Assembly (NCBI GenBank): GCA_035578135.1
Contig: JAQJVK010000070.1
Coordinates: forward strand, 620,001 to 684,000
Length of the DNA: 64,000 nucleotides
Direction of reading: 5' to 3'
Origin: Flexamia atlantica
Lineage: Eukaryota > Arthropoda > Insecta > Hemiptera > Cicadellidae
Shown here: positions 26,050 through 41,196 of the stretch, piece after piece
Numbering within the stretch: the first letter of the stretch is position 1
Layout: the number at the start of each line of letters is the position of its first letter
Made by a program: the position numbers and the translations under genes
The notes under the pieces: model-generated
Databases searched by the model: none
The model's input: only the letters and a program-made list of their open reading frames with translations
Told to the model about the DNA's origin: nothing

Positions 26050-29012
26050 ACGATTTGTCTAAGTTTGACATGAAATATAAAAATAAATACGGGATTGTGA
26101 ATACATGACGTACACATAGGGTGATAGAATAGGACCATAACTATAGTATTATACCACTCAGGTTACCGTCAAAACCTAGGTTTTGGAAATATGGGTGATT
26201 AAAATAGTCGCTTTGGATGTGTGGACAGCGATCCGCCTATGTTTGACATGAAATATAAAATAAATACGGAAGTGTGCCAACATGACGTACACATAGGCTG
26301 ATAGAATTGGACCAGAACATCTGTATTATACCACCCAAGTTACCTTAAAAACTTAGGTTTTGGAAATATGGCTGATTAAAGTAGTCGCATTGCGATGTGC
26401 GGACAACGATTTGTCTAAGTATGACATGAAATATAAAAATAAATACGAAAGTGTGCCAACTTTACGTACACATAGGGTGATAGAAAAGGACCAGGACTTC
26501 TGTATTATAACACCCAAGTTACCGTAAAAACTTAGGTTTTGGAAATATGGCTGATAAAAGTAGTCGCTTTGCGATGTGCGGACAGCGATTTGTCTAAGTT
26601 TGACATGAAATATAAAAAAATACGGAAGTGTGCCAACATTACGTACACATAGGGTGATAGAATAGGACCAGAACTTCTGTATTATACCACCCAAGTTACA
26701 GTAAAAACTTCGGTTTTGGAAATATGGCTGATTAAAGTAGTCGCATTGCGATGTGCGGACAGCGATTTGTCTAAGTTTGACAAGACATTAAAAAAAATAC
26801 GGAAGTGTGCCAACTTGACTTACACATAGGATGATGGAATATGACCAGAACTTTACTACTATACCACCCAAGTTACCTTAAAAACTTAGGTTTTGGAAAT
26901 ATGGGTGATTAAATTAGTCGCTATGCGATGTGCGGACTACGATTTGTCTAAGTATGACATGAAATATAAAAATTAATACGGAAGTGTGCCAACATTACGT
27001 ACACATAGGGTGATAGAAAAGGACCAGAACTTCTAAATTATACCACCCAAGTTACCGTAAAAACTTAGGTTTTGGAAATATGGCTGATTAAAGTAGTCGC
27101 ATTGCGATGTGCGGACAGCGATTTGTCTAAGTTTGACATGAAATATAAAATAAATACGGAAGTGTGCCAACATTACGTACACATAGGGTGATAGAATAGG
27201 ACCAAAACTATAGTATTATACCACTCAAGTTACCGTCAAAACTTACGTTTTGGAAATACAAGTGATTAAAATAGTCGCTTTGTATGTGTGGACAGCGATC
27301 CGCCTAAGTTTTACATGAAATACAAAATAAATACGGAAGTGTGCCAACATTACGTACACATAGGGTGATAGAATAGGACCAAAACACCTGCATTATACCA
27401 CCCAAGTTACCGTAAAAACTTAGGTTTTGGAAATATGGCTGATAAAAGTAGTCGCATTGCGATGTGCGGACAGCGATTTGTATAAGGTTGACATAAAATA
27501 TAAAAAAATACGGAAGTGTGCCAACATTACGTACACAAAGGGTGATAGAATAAGACCAGAACTTCTGTATTATACCATCCAAGTTACCGTAAAAACTTAG
27601 GTTTTGGAAAAATGGGTGATTAAAGTAGTCGCTTTGCGATGTGCGGACAGCGATTTGTCTAAGTTTGACATGAAATATAAATTAAATAAGGAAGTGTGCC
27701 AGCATGACGTACACATAGGGTGATAGAATAAGACCAGAACTATAGTATTATACCCCTCAAGTTACCGTCAAAACTTACGTTTTGGAAATACAAGTGATTA
27801 AAATAGTCGCTTTGTATGTGTGGACAGCGATCCGCCTAAGTTTGACATGAAATATAAAATTAATACGGAAGTGTGCCAACATTACGTACAAATAGGGTGG
27901 TAGAATAGGACCAGAACTTCTGTATTGTACCACCCAAGTTACCGTAAAAACTTATGTTTTGGAAATATGGCTGATTAAAGTAGTCGCATTGCGATGTGCG
28001 GACAGCGATTTGTATAAGTTTGACATGAAATATAAAAAAATACGGAAGTGTGCCAACATTACGTACACAAAGGGTGATAGAATAAGACCAGAACTTCTGT
28101 ATTATACCATCCAAGTTACCGTAAAAACTTAGGTTTTGGAAATATGGGTGATTAAAATAGTCGCTATGCGATGTGCGGACAACAATTTGTCAAAGAATGA
28201 CATGAAATATAAAAATCAATAAGGAAATGTGGATACATGACGTTCACATAGGGCGATAAAATGGGACCAGAAATTTAGTATTATACTACTCAGGTTACCG
28301 TCAAAACTTAGGTTTTGGAAATATGGGTGATTAAAATAGTCGCTTTGGATGTGTGGACAGCGATCCGCCTAAGTTTGACATGAAATATAAAATAAATACG
28401 GAAGTGTGCCAGCAAGACGTACACATAGGCTGATAGAATAGGACCAGAACGTCTGTATTATACCACCCAAGTTATCTTAACAACTTAGGTTTTGGAAATA
28501 TGGGTGATTAAATTAGTCGCTATGCGATGTGCGGACAACGATTTGTCTAAGTATGACATGAAATATAGAAATAAATACGGAAGTGTGCCAACATTACGTA
28601 TACATAGGGTGATAGAATAGGACCAGAACTTCTGTATTATACCACCCAAGTTACCTTAAAAACTTAGGTTTTGGAAATATGGCTGATTAAAGTAGTCGCA
28701 TTGCGATGTGCGGACAACGATTTGTCTAAGTATGACATGAAATATAAAAATAAATACGGAAGTGTGCCAACATTACGTACACATAGGGTGATAGAAAAGG
28801 ACCAGGACTTCTGTATTATACCACCCAAGTTACCGTAAAAACTTAGGTTTTGGAAATATGGCTGATTAAAGTAGTCGCTTTGCGATGTGCGGACAGCGAT
28901 TTGTCTAAGTTTGACATGACATAAAAAAAATACGGAAGTGTGCCAACATGACTTACACATAGGATGATAGAATATGACCAGAACTTTACTACTATACCAC
29001 CCAAGTTACCTT

Positions 29013-29114
29013 GAAATATAAATATAAATACGGAAGTGTGCCAACATTACGTACACATAGGGTGATAGAAAAGGACCAGAACTTCTGAATTATACCACCC
29101 AAGTTACCGTAAAA
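29013..29114 (+). repeat. Truncated monomer with 81-bp deletion
   Basis: At 29012/29013 the linker ...GTTACCTT is joined directly to GAAATATAAATATAAATACGG. The missing part runs from the A-tract before ACTTAGG to GACAT. Successive ACTTAGG motifs at 28841 and 29115 are 274 bp apart instead of about 356. The counterpart in the second 3120-bp copy (about 32132) is intact, so the deletion is specific to this copy and lies near the edge of the duplication. Confidence 0.85.
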
Positions 29115-31114
29115 ACTTAGGTTTTGGAAATTTGGCTGATTAAAGTAGTCGCATTGCGATGTGCGGACAGCGATTTGTCTAAGTTTGACATGAAATATAA
29201 AAATGAATACGGGATTGTTAATACATGACGTACACATAGGGTGATAGAATAGGACCATAACTATAGTATTATACCACTCAGGTTACCGTCAAAACCTAGG
29301 TTTTGGAAATATGGGTGATTAAAATAGTCGCTTTGGATGTGTGGACAGCGATCCGCCTATGTTTGACATGAAATATAAAATAAATACGGAAGTGTGCCAA
29401 CATGACGTACACATAGGCTGATAGAATTGGACCAGAACATCTGTATTATACCACCCAAGTTACCTTAAAAACTTAGGTTTTGGAAATATGGCTGATTTAA
29501 GTAGTCGCATTGCGATGTGCGGACAACGATTTGTCTAAGTATGACATGAAATATAAAAATAAATACGAAAATGTGCCAACTTTACGTACACATAGGGTGA
29601 TAGAAAAGGACCAGGACTTCTGTATTATAACACCCAAGTTACCGTAAAAACTTAGGTTTTGGAAATATGGCTGAATAAAGTAGTCGCTTTGCGATGTGCG
29701 GACAGCGATTTGTCTAAGTTTGACATGAAATATAAAAAAATACGGAAGTGTGCCAACATTACGTACACATAGGGTGATAGAATAGGACCAGAACTTCTGT
29801 ATTATACCACCCAAGTTACAGTAAAAACTTCGGTTTTGGAAATATGGCTGATTAAAGTAGTCGCATTGCGATGTGCGGACAGCGATTTGTCTAAGTTTGA
29901 CAAGACATTAAAAAAAATACGGAAGTGTGCCAACATGACTTACACATAGGATGATAGAATATGACCAGAACTTTACTACTATACCACCCAAGTTACCTTA
30001 AAAACTTAGGTTTTGGAAATATGGGTGATTAAATTAGTCGCTATGCGATGTGCGGACTACGATTTGTCTAAGTATGACATGAAATATAAAAATTAATACG
30101 GAAGTGTGCCAACATTACGTACACATAGGGTGATAGAAAAGGACCAGAACTTCTAAATTATACCACCCAAGTTACCGTAAAAACTTAGGTTTTGGAAATA
30201 TGGCTGATTAAAGTAGTCGCATTGCGAAGTGCGGACAGCAATTTGTCTAAGTTTGACATGAAATATAAAATAAATACGGAAGTGTGCCAACATTACGTAC
30301 ACATAGGGTGATAGAATAGGACCAAAACTATAGTATTATACCACTCAAGTTACCGTCAAAACTTACGTTTTGGAAATACAAGTGATTAAAATAGTCGCTT
30401 TGTATGTGTGGACAGCGATCCGCCTAAGTTTTACATGAAATACAAAATAAATACGGAAGTGTGCCAACATTACGTACACATAGGGTGATAGAATAGGACC
30501 AAAACACCTGCATTATACCACCCAAGTTACCGTAAAAACTTAGGTTTTGGAAATATGGCTGATAAAAGTAGTCGCATTGCGATTTGCGGACAGCGATTTG
30601 TATAAGTTTGACATGAAATATAAAAAAATACGGAAGTGTGCCAACATTACGTACACAAAGGGTGATAGAATAAGACCAGAACTTCTGTATTATACCATCC
30701 AAGTTACCGTAAAAACTTAGGTTTTGGAAAAATGGGTGATTAAAGTAGTCGCTTTGCGATGTGCGGACAGCGATTTGTCTAAGTTTGACATGAAATATAA
30801 ATTAAATAAGGAAGTGTGCCAGCATGACGTACACATAGGGTGATAGAATCAGACCAGAACTATAGTATTATACCCCTCAAGTTACCGTCAAAACTTACGT
30901 TTTGGAAATACAAGTGATTAAAATAGTCGCTTTGTATGTGTGGACAGCGATCCGCCTAAGTTTGACAGGAAATATAAAATTAATACGGAAGTGTGCCAAC
31001 ATTACGTACAAATAGGGTGGTAGAATAGGACCAGAACTTCTGTATTGTACCACCCAAGTTACCGTAAAAACTTATGTTTTGGAAATATGGCTGATTAAAG
31101 TAGTCGCATTGCGA

Positions 31115-31240
31115 AGTGCGGACAGCGATCCACCTAAGTTTGACATGAAATATAAAAAAAATACGGAGGTGTGCCAACATGACGTACACATAGGATGATA
31201 GAATAGGACCAAAACTTTACTACTATATGACCCAAGTTAC
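31115..31240. repeat. Conversion-like patch inside the second 3120-bp copy
   Basis: The left side reads GCATTGCGAAGTGCGG (class C), then GACAGCGATCCACC (class B), ACGGAGGTGTGCC and CTACTATATGACCC. The matching place in the first copy (about 27995-28120) has GATTTGTATAAG and a CATCCAAG linker. Sequence on both sides agrees between the copies and total spacing is unchanged, which suggests replacement and not an indel. Confidence 0.6.
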
Positions 31241-33895
31241 CTTAAAAACTTAGGTTTTGGAAATATGGGTGATTAAAATAGTCGCTATGCGATGTGCGGA
31301 CAACAATTTGTCAAAGAATGACATGAAATATAAAAATCAATACGGAAATGTGGATACATGACGTTCACATAGGGCGATAAAATGGGACCAGAAATTTAGT
31401 ATTATACTACTCAGGTTACCGTCAAAACTTAGGTTTTGGAAATATGGGTGATTAAAATAGTCGCTTTGGATGTGTGGACAGCGATCCGCCTAAGTTTGAC
31501 ATGAAATATAAAATAAATACGGAAGTGTGCCAACAAGACGTACACATAGGCTGATAGAATAGGACCAGAACTTCTGTATTATACAACCCAAGTTACCTTA
31601 ACAACTTAGGTTTTGGAAATATGGGTGATTAAATTAGTCGCTATGCGATGTGCGGACAACGATTTGTCTAAGTATGACATGAAATATAAAAATAAATACG
31701 GAAGTGTGCCAACATTACGTATACATAGGGTGATAGAATAGGACCAGAACTTCTGTATTATACCACCCAAGTTACCTTAAAAACTTAGGTTTTGGAAATA
31801 TGGCTGATTAAAGTAGTCGCATTGCGATGTGCGGACAACGATTTTCTAAGTATGACATGAAATATAAAAATAAATACGGAAGTGTGCCAACATTACGTAC
31901 ACATAGGGTGATAGAAAAGGACCAGGACTTATGTATTATAACACCCAAGTTACCGTAAAAACTTAGGTTTTGGAAATATGGCTGATTAAAGTAGTCGCTT
32001 TGCGATGTGCGGACAGCGATTTGTCTAAGTTTGACATGAAATATAAAAAATACGGAAGTGTGCCAACATGACTTACACATAGGATGATAGAATATGACCA
32101 GATCTTTACTACTATACCACCCAAGTTACCTTAAAAACTTAGGTTTTGGAAATATGGGTGATTAAATTAGTCGCTATGCGATGTGCGGACTACGATTTGT
32201 CTAAGTATGACATGAAATATAAAAATTAATACGAAAGTGTGCCAACATTACGTACTTATAGGGTGATAGAAAAGGACCAGAACTTCTGTATTATACCACC
32301 CAAGTTACCGTAAAAACTTAGGTTTTGGAAATATGGCTGATTAAAGTAGTCGCATTGCGATGTGCGGACAGCGATTTGTCTAAGTTTGACATGAAATATA
32401 AAATAAATACGGAAGTTTGCCAACATTACGTACACATAGGGTGATAGAATAGGACCAAAACTATAGTATTATACCACTCAAGTTACCGTCGAAACTTACG
32501 TTTTGGAAATACAAGTGATTAAAATAGTCGCTTTGTATGTGTGGACAGCGATCCGCCTAAGTTTTACATGAAATATAAAATAAATACGGAAGTGTGCCAA
32601 CATTACGTACACATAGGGTGATAGAATAGGACCACAACACCTGCATTATACCACCCAAGTTACCGTAAAAACTTAGGTTTTGGAAATATACCTGATTAAA
32701 GTAGTCGCATTGCGATGTGCGGACAGCGATTTGTATAAGTTTGACATGAAATATAAAAAAAATACGGAGGTGTGCCAACATGACGTACACATAGGATGAT
32801 AGAATAGGACCAATACTTTACTACTATACGACCCAAGTTACCTTAAAAACTTAGGTTTTGGAAATATGGGTGATTAAAATAGTCGCTATGCGATGTGCGG
32901 AAAACAATTTGTCAAAGAATGACATAAAATATAAAAATAAATACGGAATTGTGGATACATGACGTTCACATAGGGCGATAAAATGGGACCAGAAATTTAG
33001 TATTATACCACTCAGGTTACCGTCAAAACTTAGGTTTTTGAAATACGGGTGATTAAAATAGTCGCTTTGGATGTGTGGACAGCGATCCGCCTACGTTTGA
33101 CATGAAATATAAAAAAATACGGAAGTGTGCCAACATGACGTACACATAGGATGATAGAATAGGACCAAAACTTTACTACTATACGACCAAAGTTACCTTA
33201 AAAACGTAGGTTTTGGAAATATGGGTGATTAAATTAGTCGCTATGCGATGTGCGGACAACGATTTGTCTAAGTATGACATGAAATACAAAAATAAATACG
33301 GAAGTGTGCCAACATTACCTACACATAGGGTGATAGAATAGGACCAGAACTTCTTTATTATACCACCCAAGTTACCGTAAAAACCTAAGGTTTTGGAAAT
33401 ATGGCTGATTAAAGTAGTCGCATTGATATGTGCGAACAGCGATTTGTCGAAGTTTGACACGAAATATATAAAAATACGGAGGTGTGCCATCATAACGTAC
33501 ACATAGGATGATAGAATAGGACCAGAACTTTAGTACTATACCACCCAAGTTACCTTAAAAACTTAGGTTTTGGAAATATGGGTGATTAAATTAGTCGCTA
33601 TGCGATGTGCGGACAACGATTTGTCTAAGTATGACATGAAATATAAAAATTAATACGGAAGTGTGCCAACATTACGTACACATAGGGTGATAGAAAAGGA
33701 CCAGAACTTCTAAATTATACCACCCAAGTTACCGTAAAAACTTAGGTTTTGGAAATATGGCTGATTAAAGTAGTGGCATTGCGAAGTGCGGACAGCGATT
33801 TGTCTAAGTTTGACATGAAATATAAAATAAATACGGAAGTGTGCCAACATTACGTACACATAGGGTGATAGAATAGGACCAAAACTATAGTATTA

Positions 33896-33920
33896 TACCA
33901 CTCAAGTCAAAACTTACGTT
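33896..33920 (+). repeat. Six-base linker deletion between GT repeats
   Basis: The usual CTCAAGTTACCGTCAAAAC is shortened here to CTCAAGTCAAAAC. The lost bases lie between two GT dinucleotides, so a slippage event with 2-bp microhomology explains it. It also destroys the linker dyad. Confidence 0.7.
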
Positions 33921-36900
33921 TTGGAAATACAAGTGATTAAAATAGTCGCTTTGTATGTGTGGACAGCGATCCGCCTAAGTTTGACATGAAATATAAAATA
34001 AATACGGAAGTGTGCCAACAAGACGTACACATAGGCTGATAGAATAGGACCAGAACTTCTGTATTATACCACCCAAGTTACCTTAAAAACTTAGGTTTTG
34101 GAAATATGGGTGATTAAATTAGTCGCTATGCGATGTGCGGACAACGATTTGTCTAAGTATGACATGAAATATAAAAATAAATACGGAAGTGTGCCAACAT
34201 TTTGTATACATAGGGTGATAGAATAGGACCAGAACTATAGTATTATACCACCCAAGTTACCTTAAAAACTTAGGTTTTGGAAATATGGCTGATTAAAGTA
34301 GTCGCATTGCGATGTGCGGACAACGATTTGTCTAAGTATGACATGAAATATAAAAAAATACGGAAGTGTGCCAACATTACGTACACATAGGGTGATAGAA
34401 TAGGACCAGAACTTCTGTCTTATACCACCCAAGTTACAGTAAAAACTTAGGTTTTGGAAATATGGCTGATTAAAGTAGTCGCATTGCGATGTGCGGACAG
34501 CGATTTGTCTAAGTTTGACATGACATTTAAAAAAAATACGGAAGTGTGCCAACATGACTAACACATAGGATGATAGAATCTGACCAGAAATTTACTACTA
34601 TACCACCCAAGTTACCTTAAAAACTTAGGTTTTGGAAATATGGTTGATTAAATTAGTCGCTATGCGATGTGCGGACAACGATTTGTCTAAGTATGACATG
34701 AAATATAAAATAAATACGGAAGTGTGCCAACATTACGTACACATAGCGTGATAGAATAGGACCAGAACTTCTGTATTATACCAACCAAGTTACCGTAAAA
34801 ACTTAAGTTTTGGAAATATGGGTGATTAAATTAGTCGCTTTGCGATGTGCGGACAGTGATTTGTCTAATTTTGACATGAAATATAAAAATAAATACGGAA
34901 TTGTGGATACATGACGTTCACATAGGGTGATATAATAGGACCAGAAATTTAGTATTATACCACTCAGGTTACCGTCAAAACTAGGGTTTTTGAAATACGG
35001 GTGATTAAAATAGTCGTTTTGGATGTGTGGACAGCGATCCGTCTACGTTTGACATAAAATATAAAATAAATACGGAAGTGTGCCAACATGACGTACACAT
35101 AGGGTGATAGAATAGGACCAGAACTTGTGTATTATACAACCCAAGTTACCGTAAAAACTTAGGTTTTGGAAACATGGCTGATTAAAGTAGTCGCTTTGCG
35201 ATGTGCGGACAGCGATTTGTCTAAGTATGACGTGAAATATAAAAAAAATACGGAAGTGTGCCAACATTACGTACACATAGGGTGATAGAATAGGACCAGA
35301 ACTTCTGTATTATACCACCCATGTTACCGTAAAAACTTATGTTTTGGAAATATTGGTGATTAAATTAGTCGCTTTGCGATGTGCGGACAGCGATTTGTCT
35401 AAGTTTGACATGAAATATAAAATAAATACGGAAGTGTGCCAGCATGACGTACACATAGGGTGATAGAATAGGACCAGAACTATAGTATTATACCACTCAG
35501 GTTACCGTCAAAACTTAGGTTTTGGAAATATGGGTGATTAAAATAGTCGCTTTGGATGTGTGGACAGCAATCCGCCTAGGTTTGACATGAAATTTAAAAT
35601 AAATACGGAAGTGTGCAAGCAAGACGTACACATAGGGTGATAGAATCGGTCCAGAACTTCTGTATTATACCACCCAAGTTACCGTAAAAACTTAGGTTTT
35701 GGAAATATGGGTGATTAAATTAGTCGCTTTGCGATGTGCGGACAACGATTTGACTAAGTTTGACATGAAATATAAAAAAAATTAGAAAGTGTGCCAACAT
35801 GACGTACACATAGGATGATAGAATAGGACCAAAACTTTACTACTATACGACCCAAGTTACCTTAAAAACTTAGGTTTTGAAAATATGGGTGATTAAAATA
35901 GTCGCTATGCGATTTGCGGACAACAATTTGTCAAAGAATGACATGAAATATAAAAATAAATACGGAATTGTGGATACATGACTTTCACATAGGGCGATAA
36001 AATGGGACCAGAAATTTAGTATTATACCACTCAGGTTACCGTCAAAACTTAGGTTTTTGTAATACGGGTGTTTAAAATAGTCGCTTTGGATGTGTGGACA
36101 GCGATCCGCCTACGTTTGACATGAAATATAAAATAAATACGGAAATGTGCCATCATGACGTACACATAGGGTGATAGAATAGGACCACAACCTCTGTATT
36201 ATACCACCCAAGTTACCTTAAAAACTTAGGTTTTGGAAATATGGCTGGTAAAATAGTCGCTTAGCGATGTTTGGACAGCGATTTGTCTAAGTTTGACATG
36301 AAATATAAAAAAATACGGAAGTGTGCCAACATTACTTACACAAAGGGCGATAGAATAAGACCAAAACTTCTGTATTATACCATCTAAGTTATCGTAAAAA
36401 CCTAGGTATTGGAAATATGGCTTATTAAAGTAGTCGCTTTGCGATGTGCGGACAGCGATTTGTCTAAGTTTGACATGAAATATAAAATAAATACGGAAGT
36501 GTGCCAGCATGAGGTACACATAGGGTGATAGAATAGGACCAGAACTATAGTATTATACCCCTCAAGTTACCGTCAAAACTTACGTTTCGGAAATACAAGT
36601 GATTAAAATAGTCGCTTTGGATGTGTGGACAGCGATCCGTCTAAGTTTGACATGAAATATAAAATAAATACGGAAGTGTGCCAACAAGACGTACACATAG
36701 GATAATAGAATAGGACCAGAACTTTACTACTATACCACCCAAGTTACCTTAAAAACTTAGGTTTTGGAAATATGGGTGATTAAAGTAGTCGCTTTGCGAT
36801 GTGCGGACAGCGATTTGTGTAAGTTTGACATGAAATATAAAATAAATACGGAAGTGTGCCAGCATGACGTACACATAGGGTGGTAGAATAGGACCAGAAG

Positions 36901-39760
36901 TATAGTATTATACCACTCAGGTTACCGTCAAAACTTAGGTTTTGGGAATACAAGTGATTAAAATAGTCGCTTTGGATGTGTGGACAGCGATCCGCCTAAG
37001 TTTGACATGAAATATAAAATAAATACGGAAGTGTGCCAACATTACCTACACATAGGGTGATAGAGTAGGACCACAACTTCTGTATTATACCACCCAAGTT
37101 ACCGTAAAAACTTAGGTTTTGGAAATATGGCTGATTAAAGTAGTCGCATTGCGATGTGCGGACAGCGATTTGTCTAAGTTTGACATGACATTAAAAAAAA
37201 TATGGAAGTGTCCCAACATGGCTTACACATTGGATGATAGAATAGGACCAGAACTTTACTACTATACCGACCAAGTTACCTTAAAAACTTAGGTTTTGGA
37301 AATATGGCTGATTAAATTAGTCGCTATGCGATGTGCGGACAACGATTTGTCTAAGTATGACATGAAATATAAAAATAAATAGGGAAGTGTGCCAACATTA
37401 CGTATACATAGGGTGATAGAATAGGACCACAACTTCTGTATTATACCACCCAAGTTACCGTAAAAACTTAGGTTTTGGAAATATGGCTGATTAAATTAGT
37501 CGCTTTGCGATGTGCGGACAGCGATTTGTCTAAGTTTGACATAAAATATAAAATAAATACGGAAGTGTGCCAACACTACGTACACAAAGGGTGATAGAAT
37601 AGGACCAGAACTTCTGTATTATACCACCCAAGTTACCTTAAAAACTTTGGTTTTGGAAATAAGGCTGATAAAAGTAGTCACTTAGCGATGTGCGGACAGC
37701 GATTTGTCTAAGTTTGACATGAAATATAAAATAAATACGGAAGTGTGCCAGCATGACGTACACATAGGGTGATAGAATAGGACCAGAACTATAGTATTAT
37801 ACCACTCAAGTTACCGTCAAAACTTACGTTTTGGAAATACAAGTGATTAAAATAGTCGCTTTGGATGTGTGGACAGCGATCCGCCTAAGTTTTACATAAA
37901 ATATAAAATAAATACGGAAGTGTGCCAACACTACGTACACATAGGGTGATAGAATAGGACCAGAACTATAGTATTATACCACTCAGGTTACCGTCAAAAC
38001 TTAGGTTTTGGAAATATGGGTGATTAAAATAGTCGCTTTGGATGTGTGGATAGCGATCCGCCTAAGTTTGACATGAAATTTAAAATAAATACGGAAGTGT
38101 GCAAGCAAGACGTACACATAGGGTGATAGAATAGGTCCAGAACTTTTGTATTATACCACCCAAGTTACCGTAAAAACGTAGGTTTTGGAAATATGGGTGA
38201 TTGAATTAGTCGCTTTGCGATGTGCGGACAGCGATTTGTCTAAGTTTGACATGAAATATAAAAAAAATACGGAAGTGTGCTAACATGACGTACACATAGG
38301 ATGGTAGAATAGGACCAAAACGTTACTACTATACGACCCAAGTTACCTTAAAAACTTAATTTTGGAAATATGGGTGATTAAATTAGTCACTATGCGATGT
38401 GCGGAAAACGATTTGTCAAAGAATGTCATGAAATATAAAAATAAATACGGAATTGTGGATACATGACGTTCACATAGGGTGATAAAATAGGACCAGAAAT
38501 TTAGTATTATACCACTCAGGTTACCGTCAAAACGTAGGTTTTGGAAATACAGGTGATTAAAATAGTCGCTTTGAAATGTGTGGACAGCGATCCGTCTACG
38601 TTTGACATGAAATATAAAATAAATACGAAAGTGTGCCAAGATGACGTACACATAGGATGATGGAATAGGTCCAGAACTTTAGTACTCTTCCACCGAAGTT
38701 ACCTTAAAAACTTAGGTTTTGGAAATATGGGTGTTTAAATTAGTCGCTATGCGATGTGAGGACAACGATTTATCAAAGAATGACATGAAATATAAAAATA
38801 AATACGGAATTGTGGATACATGACCTTCACATAGGGTGATAAAATAGGACCAGAAATTTACTATTATACCACCCAAGTTACCATAAAAAAATAGGTTTTG
38901 GAAATACGGCTGATTAAAGTAGTCGCGTTGCGATGTGCGGACAGCGATTTGTCTAAGTTTGACATGACATTAAAAAAAATATGGAAGTGACCCAACATGA
39001 CTTACACATAGGATGATAGAATAGGACCAGAACTTTACTACTATACCGACCAAGTTACCTTAAAAACTTAGGTTTTGGAAATATGGGTGATTAAATTAGT
39101 CGCCATGCGATGTGCGGACAACGATTTTTCAAAGAATGACATCAAATATAAAAATAAATACGGAATTGTGGATACATGACGTACACATAGGGTGATAGAA
39201 TAGGAACAAAACTATAGTATTATACCACTCAGGTTACCGTCAAAACTTAATTTTTTAAAATACGGGTGATTAAAATAGTCGCTTTGGATGTGTGGACAGC
39301 GACCCGCCTAAGTTTGACTTGAAAAATAAAATAAATACGGAAGTGTGCCAACATGACGTACACATAGGGTGATAGAATAGGACCAGAACCTCTGTATTAT
39401 ACAACCCAAGTTACCGTAAAAACTTAGGTTTTGGAAATATGGCTGATTAAAGTAGTCGCTTTGCGATGTGCGGACAGCGATTTGTCTAAGTTTGACATAA
39501 AATATAAAATAAATACGGAAGTGTGCCAACACTACGTACACATGGGGTGATAGAATAGGACCAGAACTTCTGTATTATATCACCCAAGTTACCGTAAAAA
39601 CTTTGGTTTTGGAAATAAGGCTGATAAAAGTAGTCACTTAGCGATGTGCGGACAGCGATTTGTCTACGTTTGACATGAAATATAAAATAAATACGGAAGT
39701 GTGCCAGCATGACGTACACATAGGGTGATAGAATAGGACCAGAACTATAGTATTATACCA

Positions 39761-40114
39761 CTCAAGTTACCGTCAAAACTTACGTTTTGGAAATACAAGT
39801 GATTAAAATAGTCGCTTTGGATATGTGGACAGCGATCCACCTAAGTTTTACATAAAATATAAAATAAATACGGAAGTGTGCCAACACTAGGTACACATAG
39901 GGTGATAGAATAGGACCAGAACTATAGTATTATACCACTCAAGTTACCGTCAAAACTTACGTTTTGGAAATACAAGTGATTAAAATAGTCGCTTTGGATG
40001 TGTGGACAGCGATCCACCTAAGTTTTACATAAAATATAAAATAAATACGGAAGTGTGCCAACACTACGTACACATAGGGTGATAGAATAGGACCAGAACT
40101 ATAGTATTATACCA
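39761..40114. repeat. Adjacent near-identical monomer pair (177 bp period)
   Basis: Two neighbouring monomers starting at CTCAAG (39761 and 39938) share ACAAGTGATTAAAATAG, GATCCACCTAAG, TTTTACATAAAATAT and CCAACACTA. Neighbouring monomers are normally of different classes, so this pair looks like a fresh single-monomer duplication. GATATGTGG against GATGTGTGG and CTAGGTAC against CTACGTAC are among the few differences. Confidence 0.8.
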
Positions 40115-41196
40115 CTCAGGTTACCGTCAAAACTTAGGTTTTGGAAATATGCGTGATTAAAATAGTCGCTTTGGATGTGTGGACAGCGATCCACCTAAGT
40201 TTGACATGAAATTTAAAATAAATATGGAAGTGTGCAAGCAAGACGTATACATAGGGTGATAGAATAGGTCCAGAACATCTGTATTATACCACCCAAGTTA
40301 CCGTAAAAACTTAGGTTTTGGAAATATGGGTGATTAAATTAGTCGCTTTGCGATGTGCGGACAGCGATTTGTCTAGGTTTGACATGAAATATAAAAAAAA
40401 TACGGAATTGTGGATACATGACCTTCACATAGGGTGATAAAATAGAACTAGAAATTTACTATTATACCACCCAAGTTACCATAAAAAATAGGTTTTGGAA
40501 ATATGGCTGATTAAAGTAGTAGCATTGCGATGTGCGGACAGCGATTTGTCTAAGTTTGACATGACATTAAAAAAAATACGGAAGTGTGCCAACATGACTT
40601 ACACATAGGATGATAGAATAGGACCAGAACTTTACTACTATACCACCGAAGTTACCTTAAAAACTTAGGTCTTGGAAATATGGGTAATTAAATTAGTCGC
40701 TATGCGATGTGCGGACAACGATTTGTCTAAGTTTGACATGAAATATAAAAATAAATACGGGATTGTGGATACATGACGTACACATAGGGTGATAGAATAG
40801 GACCAGAACTATAGTATTATACCACTCAGGTTACCGTCAAAACTTAGGTTTTGGAAATATGGGTGATTAAAATAGTCGCTTTTGATTTGTGGACAGCGAT
40901 CCGCCTAAGTTTGACATGAAATATAAAATAAATACGGAAGTGTGCCAACACTACGTACACATAGGGTGATAGAATAGGACCAGAACTTCTGTATTATACC
41001 ACCCAAGTTACCGTAAAAACTTAGGTTTTGGAAATATGGCTGATTAAAGTAGTCGCTTTGCGATGTGCGGACAGCGATTTGTCTAAATTTGACATGAAAT
41101 ACAAAATGAATACGGAAGTTTGCCAACATGACGTACACATAGGATGATAGAATAGGTCCAGAACTTTAGGACTATACCACCGTAGTTACCTTAAAA

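Larger units (their letters stand above)
26050..32135. repeat. 3120-bp tandem duplication (about 18 monomers per copy)
   Basis: Markers repeat at a constant offset of 3120 bp: CAAAACCTAGG at about 26172 and 29292, the CTTTACGTACAC variant at about 26460 and 29580, the TTTTACATGAAATACAAAATA variant at about 27309 and 30429, and AAATAGGGTGGTAG at about 27890 and 31010. The copies diverge on the left near 26050/29170 and on the right at 29012/32132. A few monomers inside differ in a patchy way. Confidence 0.87.
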
